DNA of 64,000 bases from Devosia rhizoryzae (lineage in GTDB: Bacteria; Pseudomonadota; Alphaproteobacteria; Rhizobiales; Devosiaceae), in contig NZ_CP068046.1 of assembly GCF_016698665.1 (NCBI RefSeq), positions 620,001-684,000 of the forward strand. Reading direction: 5' to 3'. A program made the position numbers and the translations under genes. The notes beneath the pieces are model-generated. The model had not been told where the DNA came from. It saw only the letters and a program-made list of their open reading frames with translations, and did not search any database. This document shows, in pieces, positions 9,707 through 18,402 of this stretch (positions within the stretch are counted from its first letter, which is position 1; every line of letters begins with the position of its first letter).

Positions 9707-10414
9707 ATGACACTTCTGGGGGATGCTGCCGTCGCCATGTGGTGGAATGTCGATGAGCAGAACCGCGTCGAATTCCACGAATGGCATTCCAAAGAACATC
9801 TTCCCGAACGACTTGGCATCCCCGGCTTTCGCCGGGGGTCCCGCTGGAAATCGGCCGAAGAGGGCGCCTATTTCGTGCTCTATGAGCTCGAAAGCTACGA
9901 CACGCTGACCTCGCCGCCCTATCTCTCCCGGCTCAATGATCCCACCCCATGGTCCACCAAGATGATGCCGCTGCATCGTGGCATGGTGCGCAGCCAATGC
10001 CGCATTCTCGAGACCAGCGGCTATGGTCTCGCGACCTTCATGCACACCGTTCGGCTTTCGCCGCTTCCGGGCCGGGAAGGGGAGTTGAGGGCGTTTCTTT
10101 CAGCCCTCGTCAAGCGCGCGCCTCACTTGCCGGGGCTGACCTCGGCACATCTGCTGCGCACCGAAACGCCGGCCACCAAGCCGACGCGTGAACAGGAAAT
10201 CCGTGGCGGTGACGCCGCAGCCGATTGGATCCTGCTTGTTTCCGGCCACACGTCCGATCCCTGGTCTTCGCTGCTGGATGGTGCAGGCATGGAAAATGCC
10301 CTCGATCGCGCCGGGGCCGGGAACGTCGCGCTCGGCGAATTCAGCCTCATGCACGCAGTCACCGCCAATGATGTCGAAACCGTCGGCCGACGGGCAGCAG
10401 GAGGCGCGCGATGA
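9707..10414 (+). CDS. Hypothetical protein, probable dimeric alpha/beta-barrel (EthD-like)
   Basis: The product is 235 residues, soluble and without a signal peptide. It starts 14 bases after dctP and overlaps dctQ by ATGA, so it is embedded in the TRAP operon. The segment WWNVDEQNRVEFHEWHSKEHLPERLGIPGFRRGSRW looks like the first half of an EthD/ABM-type ferredoxin fold, with the conserved W-H-x-x-H-x-P-E-R pattern. A second, weaker half follows. Function is unknown. Such folds act in small-molecule oxidation, isomerisation or binding, so a role in modifying the imported substrate is an inference. Confidence 0.7.
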   Translation: MTLLGDAAVAMWWNVDEQNRVEFHEWHSKEHLPERLGIPGFRRGSRWKSAEEGAYFVLYELESYDTLTSPPYLSRLNDPTPWSTKMMPLHRGMVRSQCRILETSGYGLATFMHTVRLSPLPGREGELRAFLSALVKRAPHLPGLTSAHLLRTETPATKPTREQEIRGGDAAADWILLVSGHTSDPWSSLLDGAGMENALDRAGAGNVALGEFSLMHAVTANDVETVGRRAAGGAR

Positions 10415-10908
10415 AGGTGTTTCTCGATCATTACTGCCGCTTGCTCAAGGCCATGGCCGTCGTGCTGCTGGCCCTCATGGTGGTGCTTGTCTTCAGCAAT
10501 GTGGTGCTTCGCTATGCCTTCAATTCCGGCATCACCGTTGCCGAGGAGCTGTCGCGCTGGATGTTCATGTGGATGACCTTCCTTGGCAGCATCTACGCCC
10601 TGCGGGAACATCAGCACCTGGGCACCGACACCCTGATCTCGCGGCTCAGCCCGCGCGGGCGGCAGCTCTGCCTGCTTGTGGCCAATCTCTTCATGCTCTG
10701 GGTCTGCTGGCTGATCTTTTCCGGCTCGCTCGCGCAGACGCGGCTCAACTGGAATGTTTCGGCGCCGTCCAGCGGTTTTTCCCTCGCCTGGTTCTATTCG
10801 GCAGGGATCGTCTTCAGCGTATCGGCCGTCGTCATCCTGATCGAGCAGATCATCTCGCTGCTGCGCGGCAACATCCCCGTTTCCGCAACTGCGGAGGAGC
10901 AGGCATGA
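10411..10908 (+). CDS. TRAP transporter small permease (DctQ family), system 1
   Basis: The product is 165 residues with four predicted membrane helices. The segments SNVVLRYAFNSGITVAEELSRWMFMWMTFLGS and LREHQHLGTDTLI are typical of DctQ. The start overlaps the preceding stop (ATGA) and the stop overlaps the dctM start in the same way, so translation is coupled. Confidence 0.88.
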   Translation: MKVFLDHYCRLLKAMAVVLLALMVVLVFSNVVLRYAFNSGITVAEELSRWMFMWMTFLGSIYALREHQHLGTDTLISRLSPRGRQLCLLVANLFMLWVCWLIFSGSLAQTRLNWNVSAPSSGFSLAWFYSAGIVFSVSAVVILIEQIISLLRGNIPVSATAEEQA

Positions 10909-12182
10909 CCCTTCTGCTGTTTGTCGGATCGCTTCTGTCCACCATGGCGATCGGGGTTCCCGTCGCCTTCGCGCTGCTGGTTTCCGGCGCCGTGCTGATG
11001 TGGCAGCTGGACATGTTCAACGCCCAGATCATCGCCGAAAACGTCATCCACGGCGCGGACAGTTATCCGCTGCTGGCAGTGCCGTTCTTTCTCCTTGCCG
11101 GCGAGATCATGAACAAGGGCGGCCTGTCGCGCCGCCTGATCAATCTGGCGCTGGCCTTGATCGGGCATGTGCATGGTGGGCTGGGTTATGTGACGATCCT
11201 TGCAGCCGTCCTTTTGGCTGCGCTCTCGGGTTCCGCCGTCGCCGATGCGGCCATGCTGGCGGCCCTGCTGTTTCCGTTGATGACGGCGGCGGGACATGAT
11301 CCGGCACGCTCTGCGGGCTTGATCGCGGCGTCCAGCCTTGTTGCGCCGATCATCCCGCCCAGCATCGGCTTCATCGTTTTTGGCGTCGCCGCCAACGTGT
11401 CGATTTCCAGGCTGTTCATGGCCGGCATTGCGCCGGGGATCATGCTGGCTCTAGCGGTAACCCTGACCTGGTGGTGGCTGTCCGGGCGCGACAATGTCGC
11501 TCCGCAGCCGCGGCGCTCCTTGGCCGAGGTTCTGGCCGCCCTGCGCGAGTCCGCCTTTGCCCTGATGATGCCGGTGATCATCATCGCCGGCCTCAAGATG
11601 GGCGTCTTTACCCCCACCGAAGCCGGTGTCGTCGCCGCCGTCTATGCACTGGTGGTTAGTCTCGTTGTTTATCGCGAACTGTCCTGGCAGGTGCTTTACG
11701 ACTCCTTTGCCGGTGCGGCGCGCACCAGCGCGGTGGTCATGCTTCTTGTCGCCGCGGCTGCGGTGAGTGCCTGGCTCATCACCGTTGCCAACATACCCCA
11801 GCAGGTCGTCAGCCTGCTTGACCCCTTGATCGGCAATCCGATGCTGCTGATGGCGGCCATGATGCTGCTGGTGATCATTGTCGGCACGGCGCTCGATCTC
11901 ACACCGACCATTCTGATCCTCGTGCCCGTGCTGATGCCGCTGGTCAAAGCCGCCGGCATCGATCCGGTCTACTTCGGCATCATGTTCATGATTAATTGCG
12001 CCATCGGTCTGATCACCCCGCCGGTGGGCGTCGTCCTCAACACCGTTGCTGGCGTCGGCCGGGTCAGCATGGACCGCGTCATGGCCGGCGTGTGGCCCTT
12101 CATGCTGGTCCAGTTCGCCTTCATGTTCCTGCTGGTCCTGTTCCCGGACCTGGTCACCGTCCCGGCGCAGTGGTTCCGGTAA
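10905..12182 (+). CDS. TRAP transporter large permease (DctM family), system 1
   Basis: The product is 425 residues, the usual DctM length, with about 12 membrane helices. Characteristic segments are IGVPVAFALLVSGAVL, AVPFFLLAGEIMNKGGLSRRLINLA, LSGSAVADAAMLAALLFPLM and GLITPPVGVVLN. Together with DctP and DctQ it forms a Na+-coupled high-affinity carboxylate importer. The gene ends convergent with the dehydroshikimate dehydratase gene, with a 44-base gap. Confidence 0.9.
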   Translation: MTLLLFVGSLLSTMAIGVPVAFALLVSGAVLMWQLDMFNAQIIAENVIHGADSYPLLAVPFFLLAGEIMNKGGLSRRLINLALALIGHVHGGLGYVTILAAVLLAALSGSAVADAAMLAALLFPLMTAAGHDPARSAGLIAASSLVAPIIPPSIGFIVFGVAANVSISRLFMAGIAPGIMLALAVTLTWWWLSGRDNVAPQPRRSLAEVLAALRESAFALMMPVIIIAGLKMGVFTPTEAGVVAAVYALVVSLVVYRELSWQVLYDSFAGAARTSAVVMLLVAAAAVSAWLITVANIPQQVVSLLDPLIGNPMLLMAAMMLLVIIVGTALDLTPTILILVPVLMPLVKAAGIDPVYFGIMFMINCAIGLITPPVGVVLNTVAGVGRVSMDRVMAGVWPFMLVQFAFMFLLVLFPDLVTVPAQWFR

Positions 12183-12226
12183 ACCGCATTATTCTGGTGA
12201 GGGTGCTCCGCGTGAAAACACGGAAA

Positions 12227-14098
12227 CTATAGCCCTCGCACCAGTGCCTGCTTCTGTGCCGCGATGCGGAACGGTGCATTGGGCGCGCCATAGCCACTAT
12301 AGCCACCCCGGCGTTCGACGATTTCGAAAAAGAACCCTTCGCCGAAACCCTGGCTGTAGAACTGGAAAAACTCGCCGCCCGTCTCGTCGCGATCATAAAA
12401 GATGCTGCCGGCCTTCAGCTGATCGAGGAAATCGGCGTCGAGGCCGAAGCGGGCTTCGATGTCGTCGTAATAGGTGTCGCTGACCTTGAGCACGTCGAGC
12501 TGCATGGCTTTTGATGCGGCAAAGATGTCGCCCGTGGCAAAAGCCAGGTGCTGGATGCTGGAGCCGAACGTTTTGTTGACGAAGTGACCCGCAAGGGTGC
12601 GGCCGTTTTCAGCCCCATTGAGGGTAAGCCGGAGATTGCCGCCCCGGTCTTCGATGACCTGGCTGCGAACAAGGCCGGAGGGATCGGGGACATCGACCAG
12701 GGCGCTTTTCTGCGTCGCAAAGATCGATCGGTAGAACAGGACCCAGGTCAGCATCTCATCGTAGTTCATGGTCTGCGCCACGTGGTCGACACTCGTCAGC
12801 CCGGCGCCTTGGACGGCGATTGCCGGATCGATGTTGAACTCCGCCTCCCAGACCCGACCCAGTTCCGGGCTGTCGTCGAGAAGATAGATCACCCCGCCGC
12901 CAACGCCGCGGATCGCCGGGATCTGCAGTTCTCCGTCCCCCACCGGCTGGGTGAAGGGCGACGCCCCAAGGGCCGTGGCCCGCTCTACGGTGGCAACGGC
13001 GTCCCCCACCTTGAGGCCGATGGCATAGGCCGAGGTGCCGTGCGCGACATAGCTCGAATAGGCGAGGCCGTCGTTTTCGATATTGATGACGATATTGATC
13101 TGCCCCTGCCGGTAAAGCGATACGGCCTTGGAGCGATGCTTACCGATAAGGGCGAAACCCATGGCGGTCAGCATGCCGGCAAGCCGGGCGGCCTCGGTCT
13201 CGTCGGCGGCGAACTCCACGAATTCGACCCGTTCGACCTCGATTCGCTCCGGCATTTCGGGAACCGTGATGGCAAGATCGGGTTCGAGGCGCCGCACCTG
13301 GTCCATGAGATAAACCAGCGACCGGCGCCCATCGACGGAAATGGCGCGCGGCGAACCGCCCCGGAACTGGTCATTGAAGATCTCGAGCGATAGCGGCCCG
13401 GCATAACCGGTTGCCGCGACGGCGCGCATGAAATCGACCACCGGCAGATCGCCTTCGCCGGGCATGTTGCGGAAATGGCGGCTCCAATAGAGCAGGTCCA
13501 TGTCGATCAGCGGCGCATCGGCAAGCTGGACGATAAAGATCTTGTCTCCCGGAATGGCGCGGATCGAACCCGGATCGAGTTTGCGCGACAGGGTATGGAA
13601 ACTGTCGAGGATAATGCCAACGCTGCGGTGATCGGCCCGGCGCACGATTTCCCAGGCGTCGCGATGGTCGTTGACATGACGCCCCCAGGCCAGCGCTTCA
13701 AAGCCTACGCGGACGCCCGACTGCGCGGCAAGTTCGCCCAGTTCCCGGAAGTCTGCCGCGGCCCGGTCGATGCCGCCCAGCGCCGCGGGCGAAACGTTGG
13801 AGCACACCAGCATCAGGTCGGTGCCCAGCTCGTTCATCAAGGCGAACTTGCGCTTGGCGCGCTCGAAGGCGCGGCTGCGCAGGGGCTCGGGCAAGCCCTC
13901 GAAATCGCGGAAGGGCTGGAACAGGGTGATGGCGAGCCCGAGATCGGCGGCCATCTGCCGGACGTCCCGGGCACTGGCGCCAAAGGTCAGGAAGTCGTTC
14001 TCGAAAATCTCAACCCCGTCAAAACCCGCCGCGGCGATCGCGGTGAGCTTTTCGCTGAGGTCGCCGCTGATCGAAACCGTGGCGATCGAGGTCTTCAT
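12227..14098 (-). CDS. quiC: 3-dehydroshikimate dehydratase, TIM-barrel/HPPD-like fusion (QuiC-type)
   Basis: The product is 623 residues. The ATG at 14098 has AAGG about ten bases upstream; an ATG nine bases earlier lacks one. Residues 1 to about 280 are a sugar-isomerase-like TIM barrel with metal ligands in GFEALAW (Glu), IILDSFHTLS (Asp), FIVQLADAP (Gln) and LSLEIFND (Glu). The rest is a 4-hydroxyphenylpyruvate-dioxygenase-like double VOC domain (FTQPVGDGELQIPAIRGVGGG, SSIQHLAFATGDIF, EFFQFYSQGFGEGFFFEIVERRGGY). This fusion is known for bacterial 3-dehydroshikimate dehydratases, which make protocatechuate. It links the shikimate genes here to the pca genes. Confidence 0.88.
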   Translation of the reverse strand: MKTSIATVSISGDLSEKLTAIAAAGFDGVEIFENDFLTFGASARDVRQMAADLGLAITLFQPFRDFEGLPEPLRSRAFERAKRKFALMNELGTDLMLVCSNVSPAALGGIDRAAADFRELGELAAQSGVRVGFEALAWGRHVNDHRDAWEIVRRADHRSVGIILDSFHTLSRKLDPGSIRAIPGDKIFIVQLADAPLIDMDLLYWSRHFRNMPGEGDLPVVDFMRAVAATGYAGPLSLEIFNDQFRGGSPRAISVDGRRSLVYLMDQVRRLEPDLAITVPEMPERIEVERVEFVEFAADETEAARLAGMLTAMGFALIGKHRSKAVSLYRQGQINIVINIENDGLAYSSYVAHGTSAYAIGLKVGDAVATVERATALGASPFTQPVGDGELQIPAIRGVGGGVIYLLDDSPELGRVWEAEFNIDPAIAVQGAGLTSVDHVAQTMNYDEMLTWVLFYRSIFATQKSALVDVPDPSGLVRSQVIEDRGGNLRLTLNGAENGRTLAGHFVNKTFGSSIQHLAFATGDIFAASKAMQLDVLKVSDTYYDDIEARFGLDADFLDQLKAGSIFYDRDETGGEFFQFYSQGFGEGFFFEIVERRGGYSGYGAPNAPFRIAAQKQALVRGL

Positions 14099-14114
14099 CC
14101 AGAACATCCTTATG

Positions 14115-14134
14115 ATAACGAACTAGTTCGTACA
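14115..14134. promoter_or_regulatory. TetR-type operator site B (before quiC)
   Basis: ATAACGAA-CTAG-TTCGTACA, containing the perfect 14-base palindrome ACGAACTAGTTCGT at 14118-14131. It ends 17 bases upstream of the quiC start codon, a position suited to repression. Confidence 0.75.
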
Positions 14135-14186
14135 TTATGCGAACGAGCGCATTGAATGGTCAAGCGAGACGTTGTCGAGAATGGAG

Positions 14187-14858
14187 TTAGCTCTGCGGCA
14201 GCTTCTCGCTGCGCACCACATGGCGAAGCACCATGTCGACAGCCTGGCGGCGTAACGAGTCTTGCGCCTCCGCGGTCCCCAGATCGCGACCAAAGAGCTT
14301 GGTGAAGCTTGCGCGATTGGACACGTTGAAAAAGCACAGCGCGCTGATCTGCCAGTGCAGCTCTAATGGGTCGAGCCCCGGTCGGAACGTCCCCTCGTCG
14401 ACGCCGCGTTCATAAAGCGCTTCGATGGTCTTGATGGCGGTGCCGTTGAGCTGCCGGATCACCTTGGAGCGCTCGATGTAATCGGCATGGTGGATGTTTT
14501 CGATCATCACCATGCGGATGAAATCCTCATGCTTGTGATGGTGGTCGAAGGTGAATTCCACCAGCTGCTTCAACGCGTCGAGGGGTGGAAGCCCATCGAC
14601 GTCGAGCTTGCTTTCGCCTTCGCGCACCAGTCGATAGGCATTTTCGAGCACGGCGAGGTAAAGCCCCTCCTTGTCGTTGAAATAGTAGTAGATCATGCGC
14701 TTCGAGGCGCGGGTGCGGGCGGCGATCTCGTCGATTCGCGCACCGGACAATCCATTGAGCGCGAATTCTTCGGTTGCGACCTCGATGATGTTCTGCCGCG
14801 TGCCCTCCGGGTCCTGCGTGCGCACATTACCCTCGGATTTACCTGCCTGAGACGCCAC
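14187..14858 (-). CDS. TetR-family transcriptional regulator (probable quinate/shikimate repressor)
   Basis: The product is 223 residues. The GTG at 14858 is chosen because AAGGAGAAGGAG lies upstream; an in-frame ATG at 14912 lies within the operator itself. The helix-turn-helix is clear: NGLSGARIDEIAARTRASKRMIYYYFNDKEGLYLAVLE. The C-terminal domain is of the TetR_C type (LEALYERGVDEGTFRPGLDPLELHWQISALCFF-like segment). Its own promoter and three others nearby carry one operator type, so it is the best candidate for their repressor. The likely ligand is a shikimate-pathway acid or protocatechuate (inference). Confidence 0.85.
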   Translation of the reverse strand: MASQAGKSEGNVRTQDPEGTRQNIIEVATEEFALNGLSGARIDEIAARTRASKRMIYYYFNDKEGLYLAVLENAYRLVREGESKLDVDGLPPLDALKQLVEFTFDHHHKHEDFIRMVMIENIHHADYIERSKVIRQLNGTAIKTIEALYERGVDEGTFRPGLDPLELHWQISALCFFNVSNRASFTKLFGRDLGTAEAQDSLRRQAVDMVLRHVVRSEKLPQS

Positions 14859-14891
14859 GCACCGCTCCTTCTCCTTCGCCCGGAGATTGAC

Positions 14892-14911
14892 TAAACTAAC
14901 CAGTTCGTACA
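14892..14911. promoter_or_regulatory. TetR-type operator site C (tetR/aroE divergent promoter)
   Basis: TAAACTAA-CCAG-TTCGTACA, immediately after a TTGACT hexamer at 14887-14892 in the rightward direction. It sits between the divergent tetR and shikimate dehydrogenase genes and could serve autoregulation and aroE control together. Confidence 0.7.
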
Positions 14912-15008
14912 TTTATCCGCTGTTGCGGCCGTTTCATTAATGACGGGCAGGTGGCAATGACAAGATGTGAGCGTCATAAAGCGCTTCGCTACGGGGGATG
15001 AGATCATC

Positions 15009-15926
15009 GTGGACGCAAGCAGGCTTGAGCGCGCGCATCGGCATCTGACCGGCCGGATCGAAGCCCGTCGCTTCGGCGCTGCCGCCACCCGCCAGGTTAT
15101 CGTCGGGCTGGTCGGTCGCGGCATCCAGGCCTCGCGCACCCCGCGCATGCACGAGCTCGAGGGACAGCGGATCGGCTTCCCCTATGCATATGAACTCATC
15201 GATTTCGATGCCCTCGGGCTCGACGACAGCGACTTGCCGGACATCTTGAAACTGGCGCAGGCGCTCGGCTTTGCCGGGCTCAACGTCACTTATCCATTCA
15301 AGCAGGCCATCATCCCGCTGCTCGACCATCTGTCGCCCGAGGCGGATGGGATCGGCGCCGTCAACACGGTGGTCCTGGGGCAGGGGCAGCGCGTCGGTCA
15401 CAATACCGATGCCTGGGGCTTTGCCGAAAGTTTCCGCGAAGGACTGCCGGGCGTTGATCTCAGGCACGTGGCGCAATTCGGCGCCGGCGGGGCAGGGGCC
15501 GCGGTCAGCCATGCCCTGCTCATGCTGGGTGTCGAACGCCTCACCATCTGCGACACCGAGGCGGCTCGTGCGCAAACGCTGGCGCAAAGGTTGGCCCAGC
15601 GCTTCGGCGACATTGTGTCCTTTGAAACGGACTCTTCACGTGCGCTGGCCGGTGTCGCCGGCATCGTCAACACAACGCCCGTGGGGATGGATAAATTCCC
15701 CGGCCTCCCCTTTGACGCTCGATTGCTGCAACCCGACCTTTGGGTGGCAGAAGTCATCTACTTCCCGCCCGAAACCGCCTTGCTGCAGCAGGCGCGGGCC
15801 CTGGGATGCCCTGCGCTGGCCGGCACGGGCATGGCGGTCTATCAGGCCGTCAAGGCCTTCGAACTCTTTACCGGCATCGCGCCGGACCGCTCGGCGATGA
15901 CGTCCCATTTCCACGCCGCGGCCTAA
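15009..15926 (+). CDS. Shikimate/quinate dehydrogenase homologue (AroE family)
   Basis: From GTG 15009 the product is 305 residues; an alternative GTG at 14967 adds 14 residues and the start is uncertain. The substrate domain has VGLVGRGIQASRTPRMHE and the catalytic Lys in NVTYPFKQ. The paired Asp is in NTDAWGF. The Rossmann glycines are GAGGAGAAV, and the C-terminal Gln lies in GMAVYQAVKAFELFTG. AroE interconverts shikimate and 3-dehydroshikimate with NAD(P). Its place beside a dehydroshikimate dehydratase and TRAP importers suggests a catabolic role, oxidising imported shikimate or quinate, rather than biosynthesis. Confidence 0.88.
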   Translation: MDASRLERAHRHLTGRIEARRFGAAATRQVIVGLVGRGIQASRTPRMHELEGQRIGFPYAYELIDFDALGLDDSDLPDILKLAQALGFAGLNVTYPFKQAIIPLLDHLSPEADGIGAVNTVVLGQGQRVGHNTDAWGFAESFREGLPGVDLRHVAQFGAGGAGAAVSHALLMLGVERLTICDTEAARAQTLAQRLAQRFGDIVSFETDSSRALAGVAGIVNTTPVGMDKFPGLPFDARLLQPDLWVAEVIYFPPETALLQQARALGCPALAGTGMAVYQAVKAFELFTGIAPDRSAMTSHFHAAA

Positions 15927-16603
15927 AGCACGCGTCGCGGCTCGATGCGGCCGGACGCCAGCACATGCTCGATGCCCTTGTTGATGTGGGTGGCAAGGAG
16001 GCGCTGCCCCTCGGACACGTCGCGCGCCAGAGCGGCCTGCAGCAGCGCCAGATGGTCGTCGGCGACGGGCCTGCCGCGGAAGCTGCCGGCCAGCATGTGA
16101 TAGCGCACGAAGCGATCGAACAGCGAGGAATGCACGTTCATTAAGGCCGGCGAACCGCAGGCCGAGATCAGCGATTCGTGGAAATCGCGGTCGTAGCGGA
16201 TCCATTCAAGCGTGCGGTTGCTGTCGCCCACCAGCAGCCGCTTTTCGATGGCGGCGAGCTTATGATGCGCCGAGACGATGCGGCCTTCCCATTCGAGGTC
16301 ACCCGCCGCAAAGGACAGCGCCAGCGCGTGATTTTCGAGCAGCAGCCGCAGGGCGCCCAGATCGCGCAGGTCCTCGGCCGTCGCCGGCGCGACTTCGAAT
16401 CCCCGTTGCGGCTCGGCAATGACGAATGCCTCGCTGGACAGCCGCGTCAGGATTTCGCGCAGGGTGCCGACGCCCACGGAATATTGCTGTTTCAGCCGCT
16501 CAAGAGTTAGCTTGTCGCCTGGACGGAGCACGCCTTGGACGATGTCGTCGCGCACGCGCCGGAACGCCGCTTCACCAACGGTCTCACCATAAACATCGGT
16601 CAT
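15923..16603 (-). CDS. GntR-family transcriptional regulator (FCD/FadR subfamily)
   Basis: The product is 226 residues. The N-terminal winged helix reads ILRPGDKLTLERLKQQYSVGVGTLREILTRLSSEAFV-like. The C-terminal FCD helical domain carries candidate metal/ligand residues in YDRDFHESL, DDHLALLQAALARD and THINKGIEH. FCD regulators commonly sense organic acids. It overlaps the convergent aroE gene by four bases and is divergent from TRAP system 2, which it may control alongside the TetR protein. Confidence 0.85.
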   Translation of the reverse strand: MTDVYGETVGEAAFRRVRDDIVQGVLRPGDKLTLERLKQQYSVGVGTLREILTRLSSEAFVIAEPQRGFEVAPATAEDLRDLGALRLLLENHALALSFAAGDLEWEGRIVSAHHKLAAIEKRLLVGDSNRTLEWIRYDRDFHESLISACGSPALMNVHSSLFDRFVRYHMLAGSFRGRPVADDHLALLQAALARDVSEGQRLLATHINKGIEHVLASGRIEPRRVL

Positions 16604-16714
16604 CTACGTCCTCGTTGACTCAGACGATATCGAGATCATCGGATAAAAGCTATATTGACATGCAAGGATGGCGGCAGCACTCTTGCATCAGCTTCGGGCC
16701 CGCGTAATCATGCG

Positions 16715-16742
16715 TTGACATGTACGAACTGTTTCGTACAAA
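16715..16742 (+). promoter_or_regulatory. Promoter of TRAP system 2 with operator site D in its spacer
   Basis: TTGACA (16715-16720), 16 bases, TACAAA (16737-16742). The interval 16721-16740 is TGTACGAA-CTGT-TTCGTACA, a perfect 8+8 inverted repeat and the most symmetrical of the four sites. A repressor bound here would block RNA polymerase directly. Confidence 0.75.
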
Positions 16743-16833
16743 GTTGCGAAGCGCGTGGGCAACAAGACCCGCGGACTTTGGGAGTGCTCGCGACGCGGGC
16801 GAAGAGGGGCTGTGGCCCCATGAGGAGGATACC

Positions 16834-17820
16834 ATGACTTTCCGTTTTGGCCGCCGGGCAGCTTTGCTTGGCACCGTTGCCCTGATGGTGGCCGGCATCG
16901 TGCCGGGCTTTGCCCAGGACAAGCCCGTGCTGCGTTTTTCGGCCGTGTTCTCCGAGCAGGACATCCGCGCCGAGATGATGGATCTGTTCGCCAGCCAGAT
17001 CAGCGACGACTTCACGCTTGAGCCTTATTACGGCGGCAACCTGTTCAAGCAGGGCACCGAACTTGTGGCGCTGCAGCGCGGCAATCTGGAAATGGGCAAT
17101 ATCGCTCCGCAGGACATTTCCAACCAGATCCCAGAATGGTCTCTCTTGACCTCGGGCTACCTGTTCCGTGATGCCGCGCACCTGCGTGCGTTCTTCGACA
17201 GCGAACTGGGTGCTCAGTACAAGCAGATGGCCGAAGATCAGCTCGGCGTCCGTATCTTGGGGCCGACCTATTTCGGCATCCGTCAGGTCGGTCTGCGCGG
17301 CGACAAGGAAATCAACACGCCCGCCGATATGGCCGGCGTCAAGCTGCGCATGCCGGGTGGCGATGCCTGGCAGTTCCTGGGCACGGCGCTCGGCGCCAAT
17401 CCGACACCCATGGCTTATGCCGAGGTTTATACCGGCCTTCAGACCGGCGCCATTGACGGCCAGGACAATCCGCTGCCCAACGTCGAGAACATGAAGTTCT
17501 ACGAAGTCATGGACCAGATCGTCCTGACCTCGCATCTGGTCGGCTATGATCTACTAGTCGTCTCTAAGACGGCGTGGGACGCCATGACGCCCGAACAGCA
17601 GACCGAAGTCCAGGCCGCGGCCGACGCTGCCATCGACTTCAGCCAGCAGGCCCATGTCGATCGCGAAGAAGAGCTGCTTGCCCAGTTCGAAAGCGCTGGC
17701 CTTAAGGTCTATGAGCCAGATGTCGAGGCTTTCCGCGCCAATGCGCAGCAGATGTATCTAGAATCCGATCTTGCCGCCTCCTGGCCCGAAGGCATTCTCG
17801 AACAGATCGGCGCCCTCTAG
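16834..17820 (+). CDS. TRAP transporter substrate-binding protein (DctP family), system 2
   Basis: The product is 328 residues. The ATG at 16834 follows AGGAGGATACC; an in-frame ATG at 16720 lies in the operator and is rejected. The signal peptide contains FGRRAALLGTVALMVAGIVPGFAQ with a twin-arginine-like start. The family core GVKLRMPGGDAWQFLGTALGANPTPMAYAEVYTGLQTGAIDGQDNP is present, with the Arg that pairs with the substrate carboxylate. It probably binds quinate, shikimate or a related acid, given the operator it shares with quiC. Confidence 0.88.
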   Translation: MTFRFGRRAALLGTVALMVAGIVPGFAQDKPVLRFSAVFSEQDIRAEMMDLFASQISDDFTLEPYYGGNLFKQGTELVALQRGNLEMGNIAPQDISNQIPEWSLLTSGYLFRDAAHLRAFFDSELGAQYKQMAEDQLGVRILGPTYFGIRQVGLRGDKEINTPADMAGVKLRMPGGDAWQFLGTALGANPTPMAYAEVYTGLQTGAIDGQDNPLPNVENMKFYEVMDQIVLTSHLVGYDLLVVSKTAWDAMTPEQQTEVQAAADAAIDFSQQAHVDREEELLAQFESAGLKVYEPDVEAFRANAQQMYLESDLAASWPEGILEQIGAL

Positions 17821-17883
17821 GCTGATCCGACGCCGGCGCACCATGCGACGGTGCGCCGGGTTCTCGATGCCGGAGATATCCTC

Positions 17884-18402
17884 ATGTTCGCTCGCCTGAC
17901 CGACGTCGGTGCCTGGCTGCACCGTCGCGCTGAAAACATCCTTGCCGCCATGCTGGCGCTGATGTTTGCCGTCTTCATCCTGCAGATCGTTTTCCGTTAC
18001 CTGCTCAATTTCCCCATCGGCTGGACGCATGAAATCAGCGTCGTCTTATGGGTGTGGCTGGTCCTGTTCGGAACGGCGTTTGTCGTGCGCGACTATGAGG
18101 AAATCCGATTTGACCTCCTTTATGGCACGGCCGGTCCCCGGCTCTATCGAGCCATGGCAGTGGTGACGGCGATCATCGTCATCGCGCTCTTTGCCATCTC
18201 GCTGCCGGCGGTGATCGACTACGTCCTCTTCATGAAGGTCGAGAAAACCGCCTATCTCAAGATCCGCTTCGACTACCTTTATATCATCTATCCTGTGTTC
18301 GCCGTGGCAGTGATCATCCGCCAGTTCTGGATCGGCTGTCGCGCCATTTGGGGCAAGACCGACAGGAATGCGGACCCCACTACAGTAACGTCGGGCGTAT
18401 GA
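17884..18402 (+). CDS. TRAP transporter small permease (DctQ family), system 2
   Basis: The product is 172 residues with four membrane helices; GGAG lies upstream of ATG 17884. Segments LQIVFRYLLNFPIGWTHEISVVLWVWLVLFGTAFVVRDYEEIRFDLL are typical of DctQ. Its stop overlaps the dctM start (ATGA). Confidence 0.88.
   Translation: MFARLTDVGAWLHRRAENILAAMLALMFAVFILQIVFRYLLNFPIGWTHEISVVLWVWLVLFGTAFVVRDYEEIRFDLLYGTAGPRLYRAMAVVTAIIVIALFAISLPAVIDYVLFMKVEKTAYLKIRFDYLYIIYPVFAVAVIIRQFWIGCRAIWGKTDRNADPTTVTSGV

Noticed and set aside
9815..9840. GC palindrome CCCCGGCTTTCGCCGGGGG resembling the REP-like hairpin at 23.8 kb
   Set aside because: It lies inside a well-supported coding frame (LGIPGFRRGS) and lacks the flanking GTCATC/GGTGAC ends, so coincidence is likely.
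16720..16833. An N-terminal extension MYELFRTKL... of the second DctP protein, and similar MYE... starts at 7660 and 14912
   Set aside because: All three ATG codons are part of the repeated TGTACGAA operator, lack ribosome sites, and precede good starts with Shine-Dalgarno sequences at 16834, 7552 and 14858.
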